A stretch of DNA of 64,000 bases, taken from contig NZ_JADNJQ010000005.1 of the NCBI RefSeq assembly GCF_015555045.1, forward strand, positions 35,957 through 99,956, written 5' to 3'. The position numbers and the translations under genes were made by a program. Below are positions 1 through 8,018 of this stretch, piece by piece. Source of the stretch: Collinsella aerofaciens (GTDB taxonomy: Bacteria > Actinomycetota > Coriobacteriia > Coriobacteriales > Coriobacteriaceae). Each line of letters starts with the position of its first letter. The first letter of the stretch is position 1. The notes beneath the pieces were generated by a model. The model worked only from the letters and a program-made list of their open reading frames with translations. It did not search any database and had not been told where the DNA came from.

Positions 1-360
1 ATTGTTCAGGAAGAGCCCGGTGCCTTCCGCGTGGTCGGTCGTGCCATTGAGCGTATGGTCATCCAGACCGACTGGGAAAACGAGGAAGCCGTCATTTACC
101 TGCAGCATAAGTTTGCGCGTATGGGTGTTGACGACGCGCTCGAGAAGGCCGGTTGCCGTGCGGGCGACGAGGTCCGCATTTGCCAGCGCGCCTTTGACTT
201 TGAGGGCGCCGAGGACTTCTCGGAGTACGAGGAGCTCGAGGATGCTGGCGAGGACGTTGCCGTTGAAGCCATTGACGTGGCCGATGCTGCGGATGAGGGA
301 GTCGAGGTTGTCGATGCGGCGGATGCCGCGGGCGATACCGAGACACCGGAGGGCGAGTAA
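1..360 (+). CDS. obg: GTPase Obg/CgtA, C-terminal part (5' end outside window)
   Basis: Only the last ~119 codons are present, in a frame open from base 1 to a TAA at 358-360. The fragment matches the OCT domain that ends Gram-positive-type Obg GTPases (RAIERM, then a WENEEAV..L..KF..MGVDDAL block and GDEVRI), followed by a very acidic, Ala-rich tail of about 45 residues. Obg is a ribosome-associated GTPase needed for large-subunit maturation. The GTPase domain itself is not visible, so the call rests on the OCT pattern and on the following nadD-yqeK-rsfS order, which commonly accompanies obg. Confidence 0.85.
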   Translation: MVQEEPGAFRVVGRAIERMVIQTDWENEEAVIYLQHKFARMGVDDALEKAGCRAGDEVRICQRAFDFEGAEDFSEYEELEDAGEDVAVEAIDVADAADEGVEVVDAADAAGDTETPEGE

Positions 361-363
361 GCC

Positions 364-1041
364 ATGTCGCTGCGCGGTGGAATCGGTCTGCCCGAGCTTC
401 CTCTAGAGGACGGGCAGGAGTTTAGGCTCGGCATTATGGGTGGCACCTTTGATCCCATCCATTACGGGCACCTGGTGACCGCCGAGCAGGCGCGCGAGTC
501 GCTCGACTTGGACGCTGTGCTCTTTATGCCGGCGGGTTCTCCTGCCTTTAAGCTTGACAAGCCGGTGACGCCTGCCGAGGACCGTTATGCCATGACGGTC
601 CTCGCCACCGCCGCGAACCCGGCTTTTTTGGCGAGCCGGTTCGAGATCGACCGCCCGGGCGTAACCTATACGGCCGATACGCTTCATGCCCTTCGCGACT
701 TTTACCCGCCGCAGGTAAAGCTCTACTTTATTACGGGCGCCGACGCGATCATCGATATCGTGACCTGGCATGATGCCGAACGAATCGCTGAGCTTGCTAC
801 CTTTATTGCGGCGACACGACCGGGCTTTGATATCGATACGGCGCGTGCCCGAATCAAAGAGTCGGGGCTGCCGTTCGACGTGCGCTATATTCAGATTCCA
901 GCGTTGGCGATCAGCTCGACGAACATTCGTAAGCGAGTTGCCCGCGGTATGAGCGTGCGCTATCTTACGAGCGAGTCCGTGCTCGGCTACATTCGCAAAC
1001 GCAGGCTATATGCCGATTTGGGCCAAGAAGATTTTGAGTGA
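364..1041 (+). CDS. nadD: nicotinate-nucleotide adenylyltransferase NadD
   Basis: This 225-residue nucleotidyltransferase joins ATP to nicotinate mononucleotide in NAD synthesis. The HIGH-like motif is in GGTFDPIHYGH (about residues 26-36), and the second family motif ISSTNIR lies near residue 183. The ATG follows the obg stop by three bases, with GGAGGG eight bases upstream. The first ~20 residues precede the normal domain start (FRLGIMGGTFDP), so a slightly later start cannot be excluded. It is probably cotranscribed with obg, yqeK and rsfS. Confidence 0.96.
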   Translation: MSLRGGIGLPELPLEDGQEFRLGIMGGTFDPIHYGHLVTAEQARESLDLDAVLFMPAGSPAFKLDKPVTPAEDRYAMTVLATAANPAFLASRFEIDRPGVTYTADTLHALRDFYPPQVKLYFITGADAIIDIVTWHDAERIAELATFIAATRPGFDIDTARARIKESGLPFDVRYIQIPALAISSTNIRKRVARGMSVRYLTSESVLGYIRKRRLYADLGQEDFE

Positions 1042-1053
1042 TGGGGGTCTACG

Positions 1054-1662
1054 TTGTCGGTAGAGGATCAGTTTGAGGGCGATGAGCGCGCGCTGCTCAA
1101 GCGCATTCAAGAGCTGCTTGATGTTCGCATGAAGGATAAGCGCAAGCGCTATGTGCATTCGCTGGGTGTTGCCGAGACCGCACTTCATCTGGCCGAGGTC
1201 TACGGCGTTGACCGCTTTGATGCCGCTGCCGCCGGCCTGATCCATGACTGGGACAAAGTGCTCTCCGACGATGAGCTGGTCACGCGCGCTCTGCATTACG
1301 GCATTAAGATTGCCGGCTCTCCTTCCGCCGCGACGCCGCTTTTGCATGGCCCTGTTGCCGCCTATGAACTTCCGCAGCTTTTTCCCGAGCTGTCGCCGGC
1401 GGTCTTTCAGGCTGTCGACCGTCACACCGTGGGCGCTTGCGACATGACGCCGCTCGATATGGTGGTCTTTGTGGCTGATGCCATCGAACCCAACCGCCAC
1501 GGCGATTATGCCCATGCGCTGCGCAAGATGGTGGGGGAGTCGACGCTCGATGAGTTGTTCTTCTCCTGTTTTGCGCAGGGTCTGGTCTATGTGATCCAGT
1601 CCGGGCGCTATCTTTATCCCACGGCTATTACGATTTACAACCATTACGCCCAGCTGCGCTAG
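1054..1662 (+). CDS. yqeK: HD-domain phosphohydrolase, YqeK family
   Basis: This is a 202-residue HD-superfamily protein. Metal-binding motifs are visible at H-SLGVAETALHLA and GLIHDWDK, with later His residues (LLHGPVAAYEL, DRHTVGA) and VFVADAIEPNR. Characterised YqeK proteins are symmetrical Ap4A hydrolases, so alarmone turnover is inferred from family. The start is TTG at 1054, behind a GGGGGT element, in the gap after nadD; no ATG fits. The nadD-yqeK-rsfS linkage is widespread in Gram-positive bacteria. Confidence 0.9.
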   Translation: MSVEDQFEGDERALLKRIQELLDVRMKDKRKRYVHSLGVAETALHLAEVYGVDRFDAAAAGLIHDWDKVLSDDELVTRALHYGIKIAGSPSAATPLLHGPVAAYELPQLFPELSPAVFQAVDRHTVGACDMTPLDMVVFVADAIEPNRHGDYAHALRKMVGESTLDELFFSCFAQGLVYVIQSGRYLYPTAITIYNHYAQLR

Positions 1663-1689
1663 CTCGGGCTGTCTAGAAAGAGGTATTCC

Positions 1690-2145
1690 ATGGCCGACGA
1701 GACCATGACCGACGAGCAGATTCTTGAAGGCGTGGAGCACAAGAGTTTCGTTGCCACGTCCGACCGCACTGCCGCCTCGCTGTCCGCGAGCGGTGTCGCT
1801 GCCGAGGATGTCGCCCGCGCCGCCGCGCAGGCCGCCTACGACAAGAAGGGCGAGGACGTTCAGGTGCTCGACCTGACCGAGCTTTCCGACGTATGTGACT
1901 ACTTTGTGCTTGCCACCGGTACCAACAACCGTCAGGTCGATTCTATCGTCGACGAGATCGAGGAGAAGGTCGCCGAGGCTTGCGGCGAGCATCCGTTCTC
2001 CATCGAGGGCCGCGAGCAGAAGACCTGGATGCTCATGGACTATGGTTCGGTTGTCGTCCACGTCTTCACTCCCGAAGCCCGCGACTTCTACCGCCTCGAG
2101 AAACTCTGGGGAGACGCCCCCCAGCTCCCCCTCAACCTCCTCTAA
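1690..2145 (+). CDS. rsfS: ribosomal silencing factor RsfS
   Basis: A 151-residue protein of the RsfS/YbeB family, which binds L14 on the 50S subunit and blocks subunit joining during starvation. The core is clear: DYFVLATGTNNRQV, then W.LMDYG.VVVHVF and RDFYRLEKLWGDA. The first ~50 residues (Ala-rich, partly charged) come before the usual start of the domain. An AAAGAGG element precedes the ATG. The TAA overlaps the first base of the palindromic repeat at 2145, so the gene now ends exactly at the edge of the mobile unit. Confidence 0.93.
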   Translation: MADETMTDEQILEGVEHKSFVATSDRTAASLSASGVAAEDVARAAAQAAYDKKGEDVQVLDLTELSDVCDYFVLATGTNNRQVDSIVDEIEEKVAEACGEHPFSIEGREQKTWMLMDYGSVVVHVFTPEARDFYRLEKLWGDAPQLPLNLL

Positions 2146-2179
2146 ATGATTTTTCTGGGACGGGGATAAAATAATCATT
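2145..2179. repeat. left flanking palindromic repeat of RAYT 1
   Basis: A 35-base element that begins AATGATT and ends with the complementary AATCATT, with a GGGACGGGGAT core. Read on the opposite strand it matches 29 of 35 bases of the element at 3031-3065. The pair therefore brackets the transposase gene in inverted orientation, as REP sequences do around RAYT genes. Confidence 0.85.
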
Positions 2180-2189
2180 GCTACCGTTT

Positions 2190-2228
2190 GCCGAACCGCT
2201 CACCTTTGTTGGGCGGTTCGGCCTTTTT
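2190..2228 (+). terminator. rho-independent terminator after rsfS
   Basis: Perfect 10-bp stem GCCGAACCGC / GCGGTTCGGC (2190-2199 and 2213-2222) followed by C and five T. It lies between the left palindromic repeat and the transposase, so it ends the obg-rsfS transcript and isolates the transposase from read-through. Confidence 0.9.
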
Positions 2229-2282
2229 CTTCCTTTCCTTTTGTATGCTGTGACTACTGCATCCTTGGAAGGGAGGGTTTCG

Positions 2283-3023
2283 ATGACTCGTGTTGCCCGT
2301 GCGTTGTCCGAACTCGGCCATTATCACGTCATGCTCAAGGGCTGTGCTGGTCAGCTGATCTTCGAAGACGATGACGATCGCCTTTATTTTCTCAATCTAT
2401 TGAACAGACGATTTACGTCCGCTCATATTCGTCTTCTTGCCTGGTGCCTCATGGACAATCATGTTCACCTGCTATTTGATGATCTCGATAATCAGATGAG
2501 CGTTGCTATGCATGCGATTGATACGGCATATGCGAAACACTTCAATCAAAAAACCGGCCGCCGCGGACCGGTGTTCCAGGAACGATTCAAGAGTGTGATC
2601 ATTTCTGACGACAAACAGCTGCTCCGTTGCGTCCGATACATACACGACAATCCTGCAAAAGCAGGTATTTCTTCTGCTCCTCTGTATCGCTGGAGCAGCT
2701 TCCATGAGTATTTCTCTCATCCCGAAATTTGTGATTGTGAAGGTATTCTCAATCTGTTTGGGGGTACGGAAGCGTTTTATCTTTCGAGTACCGACGGCAA
2801 GCCTAATCCCTATTTTATGCCCGAAGGTAAGCATATCTCCGATATGGATGCGCTGGAAGTTGCCCGGGCTCTTTTGGCTCCGCATGAGCCTTATCAGCTT
2901 AAAACTTTGCCGAAATCAGAGCGAAATCGTCTTCTGGCAGTGTTGAGGCATCGGGGGTTTACGATTGACCAGATTTCGCGTCTGACGGGAATTGGGACCA
3001 ATATCATTCAAAGGGCGAAATGA
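2283..3023 (+). CDS. REP-associated tyrosine transposase (Y1_Tnp/IS200-like), RAYT 1
   Basis: A 246-residue Y1-family single-strand transposase. The HUH metal motif appears as MDNHVHLL, and downstream are the RAYT-typical AYAKHFN, GPVFQERFKS and RYIHDNPAKAG..YRWSS blocks. A C-terminal helix-turn-helix-like segment follows (GFTIDQISRLTGIGTNIIQ). The start at 2283 has GGGAGGG five bases upstream. The gene is clearly richer in A+T than its neighbours, which fits horizontal acquisition. It has no partner gene and lies alone between inverted repeats at 2145-2179 and 3031-3065. RAYTs are domesticated enzymes linked to REP spread; activity here is not shown. Confidence 0.92.
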   Translation: MTRVARALSELGHYHVMLKGCAGQLIFEDDDDRLYFLNLLNRRFTSAHIRLLAWCLMDNHVHLLFDDLDNQMSVAMHAIDTAYAKHFNQKTGRRGPVFQERFKSVIISDDKQLLRCVRYIHDNPAKAGISSAPLYRWSSFHEYFSHPEICDCEGILNLFGGTEAFYLSSTDGKPNPYFMPEGKHISDMDALEVARALLAPHEPYQLKTLPKSERNRLLAVLRHRGFTIDQISRLTGIGTNIIQRAK

Positions 3024-3030
3024 CGCTCCA

Positions 3031-3065
3031 AATGATTAAAAAATCCCCGTCCTAGAATAATCATT
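3031..3065. repeat. right flanking palindromic repeat of RAYT 1
   Basis: A 35-base element with AATGATT at one end and AATCATT at the other and an ATCCCCGTCC core. It is the inverted counterpart of 2145-2179 (29/35 identical; the differences cluster in one A/T run). It also lies between the converging transposase and dinB. Confidence 0.85.
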
Positions 3066-3098
3066 CGCAGCTGCCCGCCTTTCTTTTTGCTTAAGGGG

Positions 3099-4352
3099 CT
3101 AATCGTTGAAGCGGGATTGGCGGCCGAAGGATAGGGCGGTGTCGCCGAATTTGTCTCGGACGGCGTCGATGGCGACGGAGAGGTCGCGTCGGTCGCTGGA
3201 TTGGGCCCCGCGGTCATCGACTTCGCAGAACAGGTCAGTCTGGATGCCGCCCTGATGGTCAAAGTCGCTCATGCCGATGCCTGCTAAGCGCACGTGCATT
3301 CCTTCCTGCCAGATGTTGTCGAGCAGTTCGAGTGCAACCGCCACGAAGATGTTCTCATCGTCGGTTGGATGAGGCAGCCGGCGCTGTGCCGTACGCCCGC
3401 TTCCATACGAATACTTGAGCTTGAGCGTTACCGTGGCACCCGTCAGCCCCTGACGGCGCAGACGGCGTCCCACCGACTCACCCAGCAGCGCAATCGCCGC
3501 CTCAATATCCCCACGCTCAGTCAAATCTTTCGCAAAGGTGCGTTCATTACTGACCGACTTGACCTCACGCTCCTCATCGAGACTCGTGACTTCGGAGATT
3601 TCGAGTCCCAGCGCACGCTGGCGCATGCGTTCGCCGTTGACGCCAAAAATAGAGGCCAAGGTGGATTCCGGTGCACGTGATAGCTCGCCGAGGGTGTAGA
3701 TGCGCATGCGGCGCAGTCGCTCCTCGGCCGAGCGCCCGATGCCGCTCATGGCAGATACCGGCAGCGCGGCCAAAAAGCGCTGCTCGGTTCCGGGGCGCAC
3801 GATGGTCAGCCCAAACGGCTTATCCCGCTCGCTTGCGATCTTTGCGACCGTCTTGTTGCAGCCCACGCCAATGGAGCACGTCACTCCCAGCGCTGCCACG
3901 CGGTCGCTTATACGCCGCGCAACCAGCAGCGGGTCTTCGGGCGCAAAGCGACCCGGTGTGATATCGATAAAGGCTTCGTCGATGGATACGCGCTCAACGC
4001 GCGGGGTCTCGTCGGCGAGAATCGCCATGACCTGCGCGCTCACCTCGCGGTAGCGATCAAAGTGCCCGTGCGTCCAAATGGCTTGCGGGCACAAGCGCCG
4101 CGCCTCGGCCGAGGCCATGGCAGAGTGCACGCCAAAGCGACGCGCCTCATACGAACACGTGGACACGACGCCACGCGAATCGGCATTGCCACCCACGATG
4201 AGCGGCTTTCCGCGCCATTCGGGATGGTCGAGCATCTCCACGCTCGCAAAAAACGCATCGAGGTCCATGAGGCCCACCGCCGGACCCGTCCAGGGAGGCG
4301 GCGTGACGCCCATGGCATCCTCATAACCGTATGTATGTTCGCGTCTTTCCAT
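3099..4352 (-). CDS. dinB: DNA polymerase IV (Y-family)
   Basis: A 417-residue Y-family translesion polymerase. The palm-domain metal motifs are MDLDAFFASVE near the N-terminus and RVSIDEAFID around residue 123. They are followed by the C-SIGVGCNK region, a helix-hairpin-helix segment (SGIGRSAEERL) and the little-finger domain. It extends lesion-blocked or misaligned primers. It is transcribed alone, against the flanking genes. Its promoter must lie in 4353-4470, and no LexA-type operator was recognised there. Confidence 0.95.
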   Translation of the reverse strand: MERREHTYGYEDAMGVTPPPWTGPAVGLMDLDAFFASVEMLDHPEWRGKPLIVGGNADSRGVVSTCSYEARRFGVHSAMASAEARRLCPQAIWTHGHFDRYREVSAQVMAILADETPRVERVSIDEAFIDITPGRFAPEDPLLVARRISDRVAALGVTCSIGVGCNKTVAKIASERDKPFGLTIVRPGTEQRFLAALPVSAMSGIGRSAEERLRRMRIYTLGELSRAPESTLASIFGVNGERMRQRALGLEISEVTSLDEEREVKSVSNERTFAKDLTERGDIEAAIALLGESVGRRLRRQGLTGATVTLKLKYSYGSGRTAQRRLPHPTDDENIFVAVALELLDNIWQEGMHVRLAGIGMSDFDHQGGIQTDLFCEVDDRGAQSSDRRDLSVAIDAVRDKFGDTALSFGRQSRFND

Positions 4353-4468
4353 GTCATGAGTATACCGCGCAGCTCATGTGGGGTGCGTGTATGTGCTTGC
4401 AAATCCCGAATTCTTGTCTAAGATATGGATTTGCCCTCGACTACACCGAAGAAGTTGGTCTCACGGAC

Positions 4469-4497
4469 TTCACCTGCCCGCGTCGATGGCGTATTAT
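4469..4497 (+). promoter_or_regulatory. probable promoter of the rpsP operon
   Basis: TTCACC (4469-4474) and TATTAT (4492-4497) are separated by 17 bases and lie about 57 bases before the rpsP start. The match to sigma-70-type consensus is moderate. Confidence 0.5.
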
Positions 4498-4553
4498 GTT
4501 CAACTGTTTGTTTGTAGTTGCAGCCTAAAGCTGCTTGGTTGGAGGAGTTTCCT

Positions 4554-4895
4554 TTGGCAGTCAAGATTCGCCTTGCTCGTCACGGCGCTAAGAAGCGTCC
4601 GTACTACCGTGTCGTCGTCGCCGATTCCCGCGCCCCGCGTGACGGTCGTATCATCGAGGAGGTTGGCCGCTACAACCCGATGACCGCCCCCAAGACCATC
4701 AACCTCGACCTCGAGAAGATCGCCGACTGGCAGTCAAAGGGCGCTCAGCTCACCGACGCCGTCGCCGCTCTGGTCAAGGCCGCCAACGAGGGCGAGAAGA
4801 CCGAGACCGTCGTCAAGAAGTCCAAGAAGCAGCTCGCCAAAGAGGTCGAGGCCGCTAAGGCTGCCGCTGAGGCCGCTGAGGGTGCCGAGGAGTAA
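4554..4895 (+). CDS. rpsP: 30S ribosomal protein S16
   Basis: This protein of 113 residues starts [13 protein letters not shown] and contains the S16 signature [11 protein letters not shown] followed by [12 protein letters not shown]. The start is the TTG at 4554, because GGAGGAG lies at 4541-4547 and the S16 N-terminus begins immediately after. The C-terminal ~35 residues are a Lys/Ala/Glu-rich tail beyond the usual ~80-residue core. It is the first gene of rpsP-khpA-rimM-trmD-lepB, an operon joining small-subunit proteins with ribosome maturation and tRNA modification. Confidence 0.97.
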   Translation: MAVKIRLARHGAKKRPYYRVVVADSRAPRDGRIIEEVGRYNPMTAPKTINLDLEKIADWQSKGAQLTDAVAALVKAANEGEKTETVVKKSKKQLAKEVEAAKAAAEAAEGAEE

Positions 4896-4898
4896 ATC

Positions 4899-5183
4899 GT
4901 GCCTGAGGTTGACGCTGCACAGCTCGAGGGTGAGGCAATGCTCTCAGATCGCATCGCCGATCTCGTCGAATATCTCGTTGTTCAGATCGTCGACGACCCG
5001 GATTCCGTGAGCCTTGAGGTCATCGATGGTGACGACGCCTCTACGATTGAGGTTTCGGTCGCCGAGGATGATGTCGCTAAGGTCATCGGCCGTCGTGGCC
5101 GTACCATCAAGGCCATTCGCACGCTCGCCCGTGCACTGGCCGCTCGCCTCGACACTGCTGTCGAGGTAGAGGTTCTGGGCTAG
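4899..5183 (+). CDS. khpA: KH-domain RNA-binding protein KhpA
   Basis: A small KH-domain protein whose GxxG-type loop sits in VIGRRGRTIKAIRTLA. KhpA proteins bind RNA, often as a heterodimer with KhpB, and affect cell division and envelope processes in Gram-positives. The GTG at 4899 gives 94 residues and has GAGGAG upstream, inside the end of rpsP. An ATG at 4938 (GAGGGTGAGG upstream, 81 residues) starts closer to the usual family N-terminus and is a fair alternative. The position between rpsP and rimM is the conserved one. Confidence 0.92.
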   Translation: MPEVDAAQLEGEAMLSDRIADLVEYLVVQIVDDPDSVSLEVIDGDDASTIEVSVAEDDVAKVIGRRGRTIKAIRTLARALAARLDTAVEVEVLG

Positions 5184-5187
5184 GACC

Positions 5188-5709
5188 TTGAGGTCCCAGT
5201 ACAAAAACATCGCCCGTGTGGTCAAGCCGCACGGAAGGAAGGGGGAGGTCCTCGCGCAGCCGCTGCGGGGGCTTCCTTCTGTATTAGAGCCGGGTATGCG
5301 CGTCGCCCTGACGCCGCCGGCGCTCAAGCGCGACCGCTTTTGCACGGTCGTGTCCGTCACCGATACGGGCGATGGCGATCTGGTCTCGTTTGAGGGCATT
5401 GACGACTTGACGGCCGCCGAGGGCATCACGGGATGCTACGTGCTGGCAAATCGTGACGACTTTGAGCTCGATTCGCTCGACGCTGCCTATACCGACCTGA
5501 TGGGTCGCGAGGTGGTCGACGAGCGCTTCGGTTCGCTCGGTACGATCGTCGAGATCATGTCGACGCCCGCCAACGATGTTTGGGTTGTCGAGGGTGATCG
5601 GTACGGCGAGGTGCTGATTCCCGTGATCGAGCAGGTCGTGCTCGATCTTCCCGACACAGGAACAATTTCCGTCCACGTTATGGACGGCCTGATCGATATG
5701 GACAAGTAG
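5188..5709 (+). CDS. rimM: ribosome maturation factor RimM
   Basis: This 173-residue protein binds S19 and helps assemble the 30S head. The N-terminal beta-barrel is recognised by IARVVKPHGRKGEV, and the C-terminal PRC-barrel by DLMGREVVDE..GSLGTIVEI and VLIPVIEQVVLDLP. The TTG start at 5188 lies four bases after khpA, with no strong ribosome-binding site, which suggests translational coupling. The order rpsP-khpA-rimM-trmD is strongly conserved and supports the call. Confidence 0.95.
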   Translation: MRSQYKNIARVVKPHGRKGEVLAQPLRGLPSVLEPGMRVALTPPALKRDRFCTVVSVTDTGDGDLVSFEGIDDLTAAEGITGCYVLANRDDFELDSLDAAYTDLMGREVVDERFGSLGTIVEIMSTPANDVWVVEGDRYGEVLIPVIEQVVLDLPDTGTISVHVMDGLIDMDK

Positions 5710-5719
5710 GGAGGACAAC

Positions 5720-6478
5720 ATGCTGATCGAGACCCTTTCGGTCTTTCCCGAGATGTTTGAGCCCGTCATGTCCACATCGATCTTGGGCCGCGCCCGCAAG
5801 GCCGGCCTTTTTGATTTTAAGGCGTATAACCTGCGCGACTGGACGCACGACCGCCATCGTACCGTCGATGACGAGCCGTACGGCGGCGGGCAGGGCATGC
5901 TCATGAAGGTCGAGCCTATCGCCGAGGCCATCGAGGCCATTAGCGCAGAGGGTCCCAAGCCCACTGTGGTGTTCTTTACCCCCTGTGGCGAGCCCTTTAC
6001 GCAGCATGTGGCCGAGCGCCTGCTCAAAAGTGAGCGCCTGCTGTTTGTGTGCAGTCGCTACGAGGGCGTCGACGAGCGCGCGTATGCGTATGCCGATGAG
6101 CGTCTGTCGATCGGCGACTACGTGCTTACGGGCGGCGAGCTTCCCGCTATGGTCGTTGCCGATGCCGTCGTACGCCTGATTCCCGGCGCCCTGGGCGACG
6201 AGATGAGCAACGTCGACGAGTCGTTCTCGACCGCCGAGGACGGAGGACTGCTCGAGTACGCGCAGTACACCCGTCCTGCCGAGTTCAACGGCGAGGGCGT
6301 GCCGCCGGTGCTCGTGAGTGGCGATCATGCCAAGGTCGATGCCTGGCGTCGCAAGAACGCCATCGAGCGCACCTGCCGCTGGCGTCCCGATCTGATCGAG
6401 ACGGCGCGCCTTACGCCCCAGGAGCGCGCTTACGCGCAGGAGATTTTGGACGCTGCGTATTCGCAGAGCGAGGAGTGA
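5720..6478 (+). CDS. trmD: tRNA (guanosine(37)-N1)-methyltransferase TrmD
   Basis: A 252-residue SPOUT-class methyltransferase making m1G37 in tRNA, which prevents +1 frameshifting. Motifs visible are the N-terminal TLSVFPEMF, DEPYGGGQGMLMK, the SAM-binding knot region (CSRYEGVDERAY and SIGDYVLTGGELPA) and HYTRPAEF-like QYTRPAEFNG. The ATG has GGGAGGA upstream, and the gene is spaced ten bases from rimM. In many bacteria rplS follows trmD; here lepB does, and rplS is 7.7 kb downstream. Confidence 0.97.
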   Translation: MLIETLSVFPEMFEPVMSTSILGRARKAGLFDFKAYNLRDWTHDRHRTVDDEPYGGGQGMLMKVEPIAEAIEAISAEGPKPTVVFFTPCGEPFTQHVAERLLKSERLLFVCSRYEGVDERAYAYADERLSIGDYVLTGGELPAMVVADAVVRLIPGALGDEMSNVDESFSTAEDGGLLEYAQYTRPAEFNGEGVPPVLVSGDHAKVDAWRRKNAIERTCRWRPDLIETARLTPQERAYAQEILDAAYSQSEE

Positions 6479-6480
6479 GA

Positions 6481-7044
6481 ATGGTTCCATCGCAGCATTC
6501 CGCGTTGAGGGGCGCTTTTGAGTGGATCGCGGTCATCGCGATCGCGCTCGTGGCCACCTTCTTGATTCGCTCGTTTGTGGTCGAGCCCTTTGTGGTGCCC
6601 ACCGGCTCCATGGAGTCCACGATCGAGATTGGCGACCAGATCCTGGCACAAAAGGTGAGCCTCGAGCTCGGTCAGCCCGTCAAGCAGGGTGATATCGTGG
6701 TGTTTCACAACCCCGATGGCACCTCCGAGCATGATGTTCTTGTCAAGCGTGTTATTGCCACGGCCGGCCAGACGGTCGACCTGCAGGATGGCAAGGTGGT
6801 CGTTGACGGCCAAGCGCTCGACGAGGACTATACGACGGGCATGAGCTGGCCGCTTTCGGTCCAAGCGCCCGGCGCTCAGGTAAGCTATCCCTACACGGTT
6901 CCCAACGGGTGCGTGTGGGTGATGGGCGACAATCGCGAAAACTCTGCCGACTCACGTTATTTTGGTCCCGTCGATCGCTCTGATTTGATCGCAGTGGCGC
7001 TTGTGCGCTACTGGCCGTTCAACCGCATCGGCGCTATCGACTAA
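6481..7044 (+). CDS. lepB: signal peptidase I
   Basis: A 187-residue type I signal peptidase that cleaves signal peptides at the outer face of the membrane. One N-terminal membrane helix (about residues 12-30) is followed by the catalytic Ser43 in PTGSMEST and the general-base Lys89 in VLVKRVIA. The C-terminal GDNRENSADSRYFG box is also present. The ATG at 6481 is preferred, with GAGGAG seven bases upstream inside the trmD end. A GTG at 6475 would add two residues. Confidence 0.95.
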   Translation: MVPSQHSALRGAFEWIAVIAIALVATFLIRSFVVEPFVVPTGSMESTIEIGDQILAQKVSLELGQPVKQGDIVVFHNPDGTSEHDVLVKRVIATAGQTVDLQDGKVVVDGQALDEDYTTGMSWPLSVQAPGAQVSYPYTVPNGCVWVMGDNRENSADSRYFGPVDRSDLIAVALVRYWPFNRIGAID

Positions 7045-7103
7045 AAACCGCTATAGTACAGTACCTAACCGTGTAATCGTTTCGACGAGGGGATATTAGA
7101 GGC

Positions 7104-8015
7104 ATGAACGCTTCATCGCTTTCCTTCCAAGACATCATCCTGCGCCTCCAGCAGTACTGGGGCGAGCAGGGCTGCGTCATCATGCAGCCCTATGACTCCG
7201 AGGTCGGTGCCGGTACCTTCCATACCGCGACCACGCTGCGCTCGCTCGGTCCCGCCGAGTGGCGCACCTGCTATGCACAGCCCTGCCGCCGTCCCGCCGA
7301 CGGCCGCTACGGCGAGAACCCCAACCGCATGCAGCACTACTATCAGTTCCAGGTGCTCATCAAGCCCTCGCCGGTCAACGCCCAGGAGCTCTACCTGGGT
7401 TCGCTGGCCGCCATTGGCCTGGACCCCAACGACCATGACGTCCGCTTTGTCGAGGACGACTGGGAGAGCCCGACGCTCGGCGCCTGGGGCCTTGGCTGGG
7501 AGGTCTGGCTCAATGGCATGGAGGTCACGCAGTTTACGTACTTCCAGCAGGTGGGCGGCATCGAGGTCGACCCCGTGCCCGTCGAGATCACCTACGGCCT
7601 GGAGCGTATCGCCATGTACGCCCAGGGCGTTAACTCGGTCTACGACCTGGTGTGGAGCTACCTGCCCGATGGCACGCCCATGACCTATGGCGACGTGTTC
7701 CTCGAGAACGAGCGCGAGTTCAGTGCCTATAACTTTGAGGTCGCCAACGTCGAGATGATGCGTCAGAAGTTTGACGACTACGAGGCCGAGTGCCATTCCT
7801 GCCTGGAGCGCAAGCTGCCGCTGCCGGCATATGACTGCGTCATGAAGTGCAGCCACGCTTTCAACCTGCTCGATGCTCGCGGCGCCCTGTCCGCGGTCGA
7901 GCGTGCCAACTACATCCTGCGCGTCCGCGCCGTCGCCAAGGCGTGCTGCGAGGCCTACATGGCCGAGGTCGCCGGAGTCAACGAGAATGCCGATCAGGAA
8001 GGCGAGGTGGCGTAA
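7104..8015 (+). CDS. glyQ: glycine--tRNA ligase, alpha subunit
   Basis: A 303-residue alpha subunit of the tetrameric bacterial glycyl-tRNA synthetase, carrying the class II catalytic core. [17 protein letters not shown], the MQPYD.EVGAGT motif, the RCYAQP-like CYAQPCRRP and YGLERIAMY are all typical. The start is an ATG after GAGGGG and GAGG elements. The 59-base gap before it is too short for a T-box. glyS follows after three bases, as expected for two subunits made in equal amounts. Confidence 0.97.
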   Translation: MNASSLSFQDIILRLQQYWGEQGCVIMQPYDSEVGAGTFHTATTLRSLGPAEWRTCYAQPCRRPADGRYGENPNRMQHYYQFQVLIKPSPVNAQELYLGSLAAIGLDPNDHDVRFVEDDWESPTLGAWGLGWEVWLNGMEVTQFTYFQQVGGIEVDPVPVEITYGLERIAMYAQGVNSVYDLVWSYLPDGTPMTYGDVFLENEREFSAYNFEVANVEMMRQKFDDYEAECHSCLERKLPLPAYDCVMKCSHAFNLLDARGALSAVERANYILRVRAVAKACCEAYMAEVAGVNENADQEGEVA

Positions 8016-8018
8016 GCC

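Noticed and set aside
2145..3065. Complete IS200/IS605 insertion sequence
   Set aside because: The gene has RAYT features and a C-terminal extension. The flanks are inverted REP-like palindromes rather than the distinct left and right hairpins of IS200, and there is no tnpB. It is therefore treated as a domesticated RAYT.
7045..7103. Possible glycine T-box before glyQ
   Set aside because: The gap is only 59 bases, too short for a specifier stem and antiterminator, and no T-box consensus is present.
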